This document shows positions 7,208 through 12,993 of a stretch of 15,824 bases of DNA, in pieces. The stretch spans positions 1 through 15,824 of the forward strand of contig CALVHK010000014.1 in NCBI GenBank assembly GCA_944327405.1. Reading direction: 5' to 3'. Origin of the DNA: an uncultured Bacilli bacterium (GTDB lineage Bacteria; Bacillota_I; Bacilli_A; RF39; UBA660). The notes below the pieces were generated by a model, which saw nothing but the letters and a program-made list of their open reading frames with translations, was not told the origin of the DNA and did no database searches. A program made the translations under genes and the position numbers. Each line of letters starts with the position of its first letter. Within the stretch, counting starts at the first letter, position 1.

Positions 7208-7696
7208 ATGGCTTTAATAGAATTTAAGAATAAACCTGATACGACTACACCGATTAATGCAGATAATCTTAATCATAATTTTAATGAATTAGATACAAAA
7301 TTAGCAGAAACAGGTGATAAAATTGGTAATTTAAGTGATTTAGAAACTGTGGATAAATCTAATGTAGTTGATGCCATAAACGAAGTTAAAATTAATGATA
7401 CTGGTTGGATACCACTGACACTTATTAATAACTGGGCTATCCATGGATCACAGTGGCAACAACCTGCTTATAGAAAAGTAAACAATGAGGTGTTTGTGAG
7501 AGGCTTGGTAAGTGGCGGAATTGCTAATTCAGTTTGTGCTAATCTGCCGAGTGGGTATAGACCTGGGAAAACTACTTATTTTATAGCAGCTTCAGATGAA
7601 GGAGTAGGAAAAGGTACAATTGCAGCAAATGGTGATTTAACCGTTGAAAGTTACACTATTTGGATAGATTTAGAATTTTCTTATTTCACAGACTAG
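7208..7696 (+). CDS. Tail fibre / receptor-binding-type protein 2
   Basis: The protein is 162 residues long. Residues 6-22 are the shared docking peptide FKNKPDTTTPINADNLN. A helical stretch follows (NHNFNELDTKLAE, then AINEVKINDTG), and then a beta-rich C-terminal domain with AYRKVNNEVFVRGLV, LPSGYRPGKTTYF and IAANGDLTVES. That C-terminal pattern is familiar from Firmicutes phage fibre tips presumed to bind cell-surface carbohydrate. The specificity cannot be read. No Shine-Dalgarno sequence precedes ATG 7208; instead the start codon sits in a small hairpin (AAAGCC 7197-7202 with GGCTTT 7210-7215). The gene follows fibre gene 1 by 20 bases. Confidence 0.7.
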   Translation: MALIEFKNKPDTTTPINADNLNHNFNELDTKLAETGDKIGNLSDLETVDKSNVVDAINEVKINDTGWIPLTLINNWAIHGSQWQQPAYRKVNNEVFVRGLVSGGIANSVCANLPSGYRPGKTTYFIAASDEGVGKGTIAANGDLTVESYTIWIDLEFSYFTD

Positions 7697-7725
7697 CATA
7701 GAAATAAAACTAAATAACGTTATGA

Positions 7726-8277
7726 ATGCAAAAAATAAATTTTGAAAATAAACCAAGTACAAACAGTCCGATTAATGCGGACAATTTAAATTTATTACAA
7801 GATAATGTAGAAGATGCTATTGATGAAGTTAATAGCAATCTAAACATATCAATTCAAAAACACATCGTACAAGCAAGTTTAGGAAAAAGAACCGTTTCTG
7901 CAAGCTCTAACAATGATTCGAATTTTGATTCGACAACTATTGTCGGAAACAAGTTAAGTGTTTCTGGAAACAAAATAATAATTGGAACTGGCGTTTCAAA
8001 AATAAGAGTTAGCATGAATGCGAGTTTCCAAGCTGCAAATAGTGGAGTTTCTTCAGTTTCAATTAACGTAATGAAAAACGGAAGTTCCGTAGGGCAATCT
8101 TATGCATATAATTCAAACTTGGATATCTATTATTATGCAACATGTGTTATTTCAGATTTAATTTTAGAAGTTCAAGAAGATGACGAAATATCATATAAAA
8201 TCACAGTCGATAAGAGTTATACTCTTCACGATGATGAATGGGGTGTGTCAAAATTGTTGGTAGAGGTATTAGAATAA
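7726..8277 (+). CDS. Tail fibre / receptor-binding-type protein 3
   Basis: This 183-residue protein again starts with the docking peptide, FENKPSTNSPINADNLN at residues 6-22, followed by a short helix (LLQDNVEDAIDEVNSNLN). The C-terminal ~130 residues differ completely from its neighbours. They are beta-rich, with VGNKLSVSGNKIIIGTGVSKIRV, SINVMKNGSSV and LEVQEDDEISYKITV, and resemble the jelly-roll (C1q/TNF-like) heads found on some phage receptor-binding proteins; this fold is inferred. There is no convincing ribosome site before ATG 7726, and a second out-of-frame ATG lies at 7722. It is the last fibre gene before the lysis cassette. Confidence 0.65.
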   Translation: MQKINFENKPSTNSPINADNLNLLQDNVEDAIDEVNSNLNISIQKHIVQASLGKRTVSASSNNDSNFDSTTIVGNKLSVSGNKIIIGTGVSKIRVSMNASFQAANSGVSSVSINVMKNGSSVGQSYAYNSNLDIYYYATCVISDLILEVQEDDEISYKITVDKSYTLHDDEWGVSKLLVEVLE

Positions 8278-8283
8278 AAGGAA

Positions 8284-8487
8284 GTGATTAAAATAAATAA
8301 GCAAGAGAGAGCAATGCCTATAATGCTTGGAATAGTTTTACTTTTCTTTGTTATAGCGTTTGTATATGAAATAATTAGTTACTATAATTTTGAAAAGCAA
8401 AAAGAAAGTGGCAATGATAGATGGAAACAAGTCGAAGAAAGAATAGAAACGATAGAGGAGTGTTGTGAATGTGGAAGAAGTAGCTAA
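8284..8487 (+). CDS. Small phage membrane protein of the lysis region
   Basis: The product has 67 residues if GTG 8284 is used, or 57 from ATG 8314. One transmembrane helix (PIMLGIVLLFFVIAFVYEII) is followed by a charged, probably cytoplasmic tail ending in a Cys-rich ECCECGRSS. It could be a holin or accessory lysis protein by position only. The start is uncertain because AAGGA lies only one or two bases from the GTG. The 3' end overlaps the next gene by 23 bases, and its codons for EECCE carry that gene's GAGGAG ribosome site. Confidence 0.55.
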   Translation: MIKINKQERAMPIMLGIVLLFFVIAFVYEIISYYNFEKQKESGNDRWKQVEERIETIEECCECGRSS

Positions 8488-8728
8488 TTTAATAACTAAT
8501 TATGGTGTATCGATAATTATCGTAGCGCTCTTTATATGGGATTGGGTAAGTAATAAAAAAGATGTAAAAAATACATTAAATGCTATTAAAGAGAGCAATG
8601 AGAACATAGCATCATGTTTGCTTGAAATGAAGCAATCAAACACTAATATATCTAAATCTTTAGATTTGTTACAGAAATCACTTGATAATCAAACAGAAAA
8701 AATTGATAAATTATTAGAAAGGAAATGA
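8465..8728 (+). CDS. Holin-like protein (one TM helix plus coiled coil, BhlA/UviB-like)
   Basis: This 87-residue protein has a single N-terminal transmembrane segment (NYGVSIIIVALFIWDWV) followed directly by a long amphipathic coiled coil (ESNENIASCLLEMKQSNTNISKSLDLLQKSL). The layout matches the small BhlA/UviB holin-like proteins that permeabilise the membrane so the endolysin can reach the wall. A GTG start at 8465 or 8471 follows AGAGGAG (8454-8460), at four or ten bases respectively. The gene overlaps the previous one and ends in TGA at 8726-8728, which shows that TGA is a stop here. Confidence 0.65.
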   Translation: MNVEEVANLITNYGVSIIIVALFIWDWVSNKKDVKNTLNAIKESNENIASCLLEMKQSNTNISKSLDLLQKSLDNQTEKIDKLLERK

Positions 8729-8730
8729 AT

Positions 8731-8898
8731 ATGAAAAACGCATTAATTAATTTGTTAAAAGTAAAAAGCTTAATGACAATCGCAGTCATGATAGTATTTG
8801 TAGTATTAGCTTTAACAAACAAGGTAGATGAGAGTTTAACAGCAAGTGTTATTACAGCAGTTATTACTTATTATTTTACGAAGAGGGAGAGTGAATAG
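8731..8898 (+). CDS. Small holin-like membrane protein (55 residues)
   Basis: This short gene reads MKNALINLLKVKSLMTIAVM and continues into a hydrophobic helix (IVFVVLALTNK), a turn with VDES, and a second hydrophobic segment (SVITAVITYYF), ending TKRESE. The pattern of two membrane segments with a charged C-terminus matches small holin-type proteins directly upstream of phage endolysins. ATG 8731 has GAAAGGA (8716-8722) eight bases away. A second in-frame ATG at 8725 overlaps the previous stop but is too close to that site. The endolysin starts three bases after its stop, so the two are probably co-translated. Confidence 0.75.
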   Translation: MKNALINLLKVKSLMTIAVMIVFVVLALTNKVDESLTASVITAVITYYFTKRESE

Positions 8899-8901
8899 AA
8901 T

Positions 8902-9642
8902 ATGGGAAAATATGTATTAGATTCAGAATGGGGTACTAAATACCCTAATTTTAAAAAATCAGAATTTAAATGTCCTTGCGGTCGTTGTAATGGATATGGA
9001 GATGGAATAGCTAGTAGCTTATTAGTTACACTTCAAGCATTAAGAGATAAATATGGAAAATTGCAAATAACTAGTGGTTATAGATGTAAACAACATAATA
9101 AAGAAGTAGGTGGTTCTACTAATTCAAAACATACCAAAGGACAGGCTGCTGACTTTTATTTAGATGGATTCAATAGCCAATCAAAAAGAGTAGATGTAGT
9201 AAACGAATTAAAGAAAACAGAATACTATAATTACTCTTATACAAATGTAAACAATAACCACCCAAACATGGGTAATGTAGTACATGTTGATACTAAACTT
9301 GTGGATCCTGATGAAGATGTTGCTTATAAAACATTCGTGAAAGATTTGCAAAAAGCAATAGGAGCAAATATTGATGGTATAGCTGGACCTGAAACATTAT
9401 CCAAAACACCAACTATATCAACAAGTACTGGCTGGAATCATGCAGCAGTTAGACCACTTCAAGTATATTTACAAAGTCTAGGTTATGATCTAGGTAGTTG
9501 TGGTGTAGATGGCAAGTTTGGTCGTGATATGAGATCATGTATTAAAAAATATCAGAGGGATATAGGGCTTGAAACAAAATATCAAGATGGTATTGTAACA
9601 GCAAAAATGTATACTTGGCAGCATTTATTAAAGTTAAATTAA
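8902..9642 (+). CDS. Phage endolysin: M15 peptidase with peptidoglycan-binding domain
   Basis: This 246-residue protein probably cleaves peptide cross-bridges of peptidoglycan at the end of infection. Residues 1 to about 135 form an M15A-type zinc peptidase. The SGYRC motif (58-62), SKHTKGQAADF with His77 and Asp84, and His128 in VVHVD supply the expected three zinc ligands. Residues about 145-245 match a PG_binding_1 repeat domain (LQVYLQSLGYDLG, GVDGKFGRD, KYQRDIGL) that anchors the enzyme to the wall. No signal peptide is present, as expected for an enzyme released by the upstream holin-like proteins. The L-Ala-D-Glu or D-Ala-D-Ala specificity cannot be settled from sequence. Confidence 0.9.
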   Translation: MGKYVLDSEWGTKYPNFKKSEFKCPCGRCNGYGDGIASSLLVTLQALRDKYGKLQITSGYRCKQHNKEVGGSTNSKHTKGQAADFYLDGFNSQSKRVDVVNELKKTEYYNYSYTNVNNNHPNMGNVVHVDTKLVDPDEDVAYKTFVKDLQKAIGANIDGIAGPETLSKTPTISTSTGWNHAAVRPLQVYLQSLGYDLGSCGVDGKFGRDMRSCIKKYQRDIGLETKYQDGIVTAKMYTWQHLLKLN

Positions 9643-9666
9643 AAATACTTAAAAATATGATATAAT
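9639..9666 (+). promoter_or_regulatory. Strong extended -10 promoter after the endolysin
   Basis: A perfect TATAAT (9661-9666) is preceded by TG one base upstream (9658-9659), giving an extended -10. TTAAAA (9639-9644), 16 bases away, is a weak -35. Transcription should start near 9673. No gene lies between this promoter and the terminator at 9711-9745. Confidence 0.6.
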
Positions 9667-9672
9667 AGTTTT

Positions 9673-9745
9673 AACAACCACCGTTTCCCAACAAACGGAT
9701 TTGAAAAAAAGGTATGTTAGTTTATGCTAGCATACCTCTTTTTTT
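9673..9745 (+). ncRNA. Candidate two-hairpin small RNA at the prophage end
   Basis: An RNA of about 73 bases is bounded by the extended -10 promoter and the terminator. It contains a perfect 6-bp hairpin with loop CCCAAC (CCGTTT 9681-9686 with AAACGG 9693-9698), an A-rich single-stranded linker, and a 10-bp terminator stem. It has no usable reading frame. The single-stranded 5' end and C-rich loop are the kind of regions that pair with target mRNA, but no target is evident. It could also be just the lysis-operon terminator beside a chance promoter. Confidence 0.45.
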
Positions 9746-9746
9746 A
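9711..9746 (+). terminator. Intrinsic terminator after the lysis cassette / small RNA
   Basis: GGTATGTTAG (9711-9720) pairs with CTAGCATACC (9727-9736) in a 10-bp stem with one G-U pair, loop TTTATG, followed by TCTTTTTTTAT. It is a textbook terminator that probably ends late transcription past the endolysin. Confidence 0.88.
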
Positions 9747-9750
9747 TGTC

Positions 9751-9794
9751 TTCGACACAATTCGACAAATATTATGCTAAAAATATGATATCAT
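9751..9794 (+). promoter_or_regulatory. Promoter/operator region for the 62-residue gene
   Basis: Two direct copies of TTCGACA (9751-9757 and 9761-9767) are spaced ten bases apart, about one helical turn. The second supplies a TCGACA -35, 16 bases from TATGAT (9784-9789). A perfect 10-bp palindrome, ATGATATCAT (9785-9794), overlaps the -10. The 14-mer TAAAAATATGATAT also occurs at the previous promoter (9650-9663). The arrangement suggests regulated expression separate from the late operon. Confidence 0.45.
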
Positions 9795-9815
9795 TATATC
9801 GAAAGGGGAATTTTC

Positions 9816-10004
9816 ATGTATAAAAAATTAAATAAAAAGCAAATCAAACGATTCGCTCAAAGGTATTTACCAGATTGGATAAATGATATTTATGAAGTTA
9901 GTTTACTAAAATATGCTGAAGTTAAAGAGTATTTAGTAAATGAACATTATTTTGTTATAGTTGATAAGAGTAAAGTAGTAGAAAAAGATTTGCAAGAGCT
10001 ATAA
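9816..10004 (+). CDS. Orphan small phage protein (62 residues), unknown function
   Basis: I do not recognise this protein. It is basic at the N-terminus (MYKKLNKKQIKRFAQRYL), then has a Trp- and Asp-containing helix (PDWINDIYEVSLLKYAEVKEYL) and a short beta-like end (NEHYFVIVDKSKVVEKDL). There is no membrane segment and no Cys. A strong site, GAAAGGGG, lies eight bases before ATG 9816, and the gene has its own promoter region with repeats. Its place after the lysis genes, outside the late operon, is typical of prophage cargo genes expressed in the lysogen. Its last codons overlap the end of the convergent nuclease gene by six bases, and no terminator separates them. Confidence 0.6.
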   Translation: MYKKLNKKQIKRFAQRYLPDWINDIYEVSLLKYAEVKEYLVNEHYFVIVDKSKVVEKDLQEL

Positions 10005-10457
10005 ATAATTAATCTTAAATATCTCTATAAAATCTAAAGGATAGTGAGTAATAAATGCTTGCTGTCCTTTTTTATGCCAATAGTCTTGCCATTCCTTATT
10101 CCTGTGCATCTCTGTGTGGTGTGTAGAACATAGTGGTAGAACTAATCCATACTTAATAGAATTAATTCGATTCCTTCCAAAAAACACTTCATGTAAATGA
10201 TCTTTCTTAGCTCCGCACAAAATACAATGATTTAGATCATTAGTTAATATACTAAATCTGTTTCGTTCTAGTTTAGATTGCTTGTTAGAACGCATTTTTA
10301 TTGGCTTTTGCGTCTTAGGTTTAACTTTACTGCATGTGTGCGTCTTGTATTCTTTGGATTTACAATTAGAACAATCTGATATTTTGATTTCTTTTTTTAA
10401 TTTATTGCAGTATAGTTTTTTATTTAATTTTTGTTTAATGTGTAAACAATTTGACAT
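9999..10457 (-). CDS. HNH-type nuclease resembling phage Ref (RecA-dependent nuclease)
   Basis: This 152-residue basic protein has an N-terminal Cys-rich region (Cys4, 17, 29, 32, 42, suggesting zinc). A Lys/Arg-rich linker leads to a C-terminal HNH-like domain: SKLERNRFSILTNDLNHCILCG (about 61-82), DHLHEVFFG (86-94), NSIKYGLVLPLC (99-110) and HH (113-114). The spacing matches the Ref-like nucleases of phages, which in P1 cut at RecA-bound DNA. The usual HH pair is HLHE here, with His87 and His89 available. AAAGGAG lies five bases before the start on the reverse strand. No promoter is visible between that start and the attachment junction. By analogy it may act in recombination or phage genome circularisation. 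Confidence 0.72.
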   Translation of the reverse strand: MSNCLHIKQKLNKKLYCNKLKKEIKISDCSNCKSKEYKTHTCSKVKPKTQKPIKMRSNKQSKLERNRFSILTNDLNHCILCGAKKDHLHEVFFGRNRINSIKYGLVLPLCSTHHTEMHRNKEWQDYWHKKGQQAFITHYPLDFIEIFKINYL

Positions 10458-10469
10458 AGTAGCTCCTTT

Positions 10470-10495
10470 CTACTATCTCAATTACTATTTGGTGG
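10470..10495. other. Right prophage attachment junction (attR), inferred
   Basis: Phage sequence (the nuclease ribosome site at 10463-10469) changes into the manganese catalase coding frame at LFGGSNGELGAAM from about 10485. The crossover therefore lies near 10470-10495. The core cannot be delimited without the other junction. The absence of a tRNA gene and the position inside a protein gene favour a large serine recombinase, which is not in this window. Confidence 0.6.
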
Positions 10496-10961
10496 CTCTA
10501 ATGGTGAGCTTGGAGCAGCGATGCGTTATTTTAGTCAAAAATTTAGTATGCCAGATGATTATGGAAAGGCTCTTTTGAATGATATCGCAACGGAAGAATT
10601 AGGTCACTGTGAGATGATTGCTACCATGGTTCATCAGCTAACAAAAAATGCCACAATTAAGGAAATGGAAGAAGCTGGACTTGGTGCTATGTATGCCGAA
10701 CACGGTAAAGGAGTTTATCCAACCGATTCTAATGGGGTTCCATTTACGGTAGCATATTTTGCTGTTACAGGTGATCCGCTCGCTGACATCATGGAGGATA
10801 TGGCAGCCGAACAAAAAGCGCGTGCTACTTATGAAAACTTGATTAATATGACAGATGATGAAGATGTTATAAGAGTTCTTTTATTTTTAAGACAAAGAGA
10901 AGTCGTGCATTACAATCGTTTTAAAGAGTTATTCTTGTATTATAAAAAGAAGGGATATTAG
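10482..10961 (+). pseudogene. 3' part of a manganese catalase (CotJC-like) gene, split by the prophage
   Basis: From about 10482 the frame reads LLFGGSNGELGAAMRYFSQKF and continues to a TAG at 10959-10961, some 160 residues. It has the family's five metal-ligand positions: the Glu of NGELGAA, Glu and His of EELGHCE, Glu of AAEQKARATYE and His of REVVHYNRF. Intact CotJC-type proteins (about 190 residues) begin some 25-30 residues earlier, with a segment absent here. The frame upstream is phage DNA with a stop at 10452-10454, so the native start is missing. A start at ATG 10521 would omit the first metal ligand. In spore formers this protein is a coat catalase that removes peroxide. Precise excision of the prophage should restore it. 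Confidence 0.8.
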
Positions 10962-10984
10962 GGATAAAAAATATCCTTTTTTTC
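10951..10984 (+). terminator. Intrinsic terminator after the catalase fragment
   Basis: GGATATT (10953-10959) pairs with AATATCC (10970-10976), with further G-U and A-T pairs outside, followed by seven T and C. The first arm includes the gene's stop codon. Confidence 0.75.
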
Positions 10985-11044
10985 TTGTAAATTTTTGTTA
11001 GATGTGATAGTATTATATTAGAATAAGAAATGGGTGATAGGTGG

Positions 11045-12688
11045 ATGCATACAGATATATTTAATAATATTGATACATTAGTGGCAATGGCTGGTTCAAG
11101 CTTAGATGCTTTCGAAATAGAAACTGAGTTAATTAGTATTAACAAAGAAATACAAGATAAAAAACAAGCGATAGAAGATTTGAAGAGTATGATGAATGAT
11201 CATCGCTATTTTAATGCTTCTAATGAACTTGTAGATAAAAATATAGAGTTAAGCTTGAAGTCGAAAATAGGTCGTTTAAATAGAAAGCTAAAGAGCTTAC
11301 AATTGAAATTAGATAAAGTACGAACAGATAAAAATGTTTTGGATAGAGATATTAGTGCTTTAAAAGAAAAAATAGAAGAAAATAAAAAATATATTGAGTT
11401 GTTAGAAACAAAGACTGGTAAAAATGATAGTGACAATTTAAAACAAATTTTAAATCAGGAAAAAGAACATCTACACTCTTTAGAACAAGATTTAGCGAAT
11501 AAAGAGAATAAGCAGGAAGAAATTAACAAAGAATTGGAATTAACCGAACAAGCTTTAGATGAATTAAGTAAAAAAAGAGATGAAGATGAGGCTAGGTTAC
11601 AAGAAGTAGAAGATAACTTGAATAATCCTAATGCGTATATTGATGAAGAGTTGAAACGTGCGGATGAAGAGCAAATGGAATCTTTAAATGTTTCTTTAGA
11701 AGAATTACAACAAAGAAAATTAGAATATTTGACGGATGCTAATATGGTTGGAGCGGATGCTAAAGAATTAATTGTCAATGGAAATCATACAGAAGCTTTG
11801 GCTAAAATTAAAGAATTGCTAGAGATTGTGAAATCAAAACCATATATGGATGTTACGAGTCTTAGTGTTTTAGATGAAGAATTAGAAAAGAAAGAAAATG
11901 AAAGAGCAGAATTATCTAGTTATATTGAAAATAAAGATTATACAAGTATGAATAGTGAGGCTGCCAAAAAAAGAATAGAGTATTTGCATCAGGGAATAGC
12001 TCAAAAACAACAAGAAATAGAACAACTAAATAGTCTTCTTGATGCTGTTAATCAAGATATAGATGGTTCTTTGGCTAGTATGATTCGTTCTTTAGAAGAA
12101 GAAATTAGTAATATTACAAAAGAAATCGATGAATATCGGAGTATGTTAGAGGATAATACGAAATCAAGAAAAACAAAAGCTAATTTAGAGAATGCTATTT
12201 TAAAGAAAGAGCGTGAAAAAGAAGTAGTAGAAAAAGTTTTAGATAATTATAAAAAAGATTTATTATTTCAAATTACGATTTCTAATAGTTTTCTTAAAAT
12301 GGCTCAAAGATTAGAACAAGTAATCAGTGATTATCAAGAAGAAACTTCGGAATTAAACCGGTTGTCTGATATGGATGGATTAGAAAAGGATTATGTTCTA
12401 GAAGAAAAAGATAAAGAAAAATTAAAAAATATTAATGAAGAAATAAGACAAATTAAGAATCGTAAAAACTTTGATAAGACACCAGATGAGATTTACGATC
12501 AAATTGAAATGTTGCTAGCTCAAGTGAAACCTAATGTGACGGATACTAAAGAAGTTCGTCCTGAGGAACCTTTGGATTTAGGCATTGATGATTTGTTTCT
12601 AGAAACCGATGGGGAAAGACTTAAAGTTGTGGAAATGATTCCAGCACAGACGGTAACATCTAGTGGAGGTCATACTTATGGGGCTTAA
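11045..12688 (+). CDS. Long coiled-coil protein, unknown function
   Basis: The product has 547 residues from ATG 11045, or 552 from ATG 11030. The nearer start is preferred because GGTGAT (11032-11037), complementary to the 16S rRNA tail, lies seven bases before it, while 11030 has no site. Almost the whole protein, residues ~20 to 490, is a Glu/Lys/Leu/Gln-rich coiled coil with few breaks. There is no signal peptide, membrane segment or P-loop, so it is not an SMC ATPase. The last ~50 residues (PNVTDTKEVRPEEPLDLGIDD and on) are acidic and probably disordered. It may be a cytoplasmic scaffold. The small downstream gene begins inside its last codons. Its place two genes before cdaA hints at an envelope or division role, but this is only context. 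Confidence 0.8.
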   Translation: MHTDIFNNIDTLVAMAGSSLDAFEIETELISINKEIQDKKQAIEDLKSMMNDHRYFNASNELVDKNIELSLKSKIGRLNRKLKSLQLKLDKVRTDKNVLDRDISALKEKIEENKKYIELLETKTGKNDSDNLKQILNQEKEHLHSLEQDLANKENKQEEINKELELTEQALDELSKKRDEDEARLQEVEDNLNNPNAYIDEELKRADEEQMESLNVSLEELQQRKLEYLTDANMVGADAKELIVNGNHTEALAKIKELLEIVKSKPYMDVTSLSVLDEELEKKENERAELSSYIENKDYTSMNSEAAKKRIEYLHQGIAQKQQEIEQLNSLLDAVNQDIDGSLASMIRSLEEEISNITKEIDEYRSMLEDNTKSRKTKANLENAILKKEREKEVVEKVLDNYKKDLLFQITISNSFLKMAQRLEQVISDYQEETSELNRLSDMDGLEKDYVLEEKDKEKLKNINEEIRQIKNRKNFDKTPDEIYDQIEMLLAQVKPNVTDTKEVRPEEPLDLGIDDLFLETDGERLKVVEMIPAQTVTSSGGHTYGA

Positions 12689-12923
12689 AATTAATTATAT
12701 TATTGTGCTAGAAAATAAGGAACAGTATATTGTTTTGAAAGAGGCAATGCTCTATGGTAAGAAGTATTTCTTGGCTATGGGGCTTGATGAAAATAGAGAA
12801 GTAATTGCTTCTAAAGTGGTTATTTTAGAGGAACATGTGAGTGGATTTGATACTTATGTTAGTAAAGTGGTTGACGGGGAATTAATAACTGTTTTAACAA
12901 GAATGTTTAAGGCTCAAGTTTAA
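12678..12923 (+). CDS. Small conserved-looking protein, unknown function (possibly DUF1292/YrzB-like)
   Basis: This 81-residue soluble protein is predicted mostly beta. INYIIVLENKEQYIVLKEAM and YGKKYFLAMGLDENREVIASKVV form strand pairs, and LEEHVSGFDTYVSKVV leads into a final helix (GELITVLTRMFKAQV). The layout recalls the small DUF1292-type proteins of Firmicutes, but without their acidity, so this is only a suggestion. ATG 12678 is chosen because GGAGGT (12665-12670) lies seven bases upstream. An in-frame GTG at 12663 would overlap that site. It overlaps the coiled-coil gene by 11 bases, so the two are almost certainly co-translated and may work together. Confidence 0.7.
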   Translation: MGLKINYIIVLENKEQYIVLKEAMLYGKKYFLAMGLDENREVIASKVVILEEHVSGFDTYVSKVVDGELITVLTRMFKAQV

Positions 12924-12930
12924 TCACTTT

Positions 12931-12959
12931 AAAAAAACTTGGATTTAATCCACTTTTTT
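12931..12959 (+). terminator. A-stem-T hairpin between the coiled-coil operon and cdaA
   Basis: An A run (12931-12937), the 5-bp stem TGGAT/ATCCA with loop TTA, and a T run (12954-12959) make a weak intrinsic terminator with a two-base internal mismatch. The A and T runs could let it act in both directions. It overlaps the cdaA -35 element. Confidence 0.5.
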
Positions 12960-12967
12960 GATATAAT
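12939..12967 (+). promoter_or_regulatory. Promoter of cdaA-cdaR
   Basis: TTGGAT (12939-12944) is followed after 17 bases by TATAAT (12962-12967), with TG one base before the -10 (12959-12960). This is a good sigma-A promoter with an extended -10. The -35 sits inside the inverted repeat TGGATTTAATCCA. Confidence 0.75.
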
Positions 12968-12993
12968 AAAAAAGCATGTAGGAAGGTGAAGTT

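Noticed and set aside
8726..8728. Possible TGA recoding to Trp, as in some Mollicutes
   Set aside because: TGA ends the holin-like gene here directly before the next start, and Trp is encoded by TGG throughout.
10282..10578. Forward reading frame across the nuclease and the catalase start
   Set aside because: It is antisense to the well-supported nuclease and enters the catalase gene in the wrong frame.
10521..10961. Intact short manganese catalase starting at ATG 10521
   Set aside because: Homologous residues including the first Glu ligand lie upstream of this ATG in the same frame, and no ribosome site precedes it, so it is an internal Met of a split gene.
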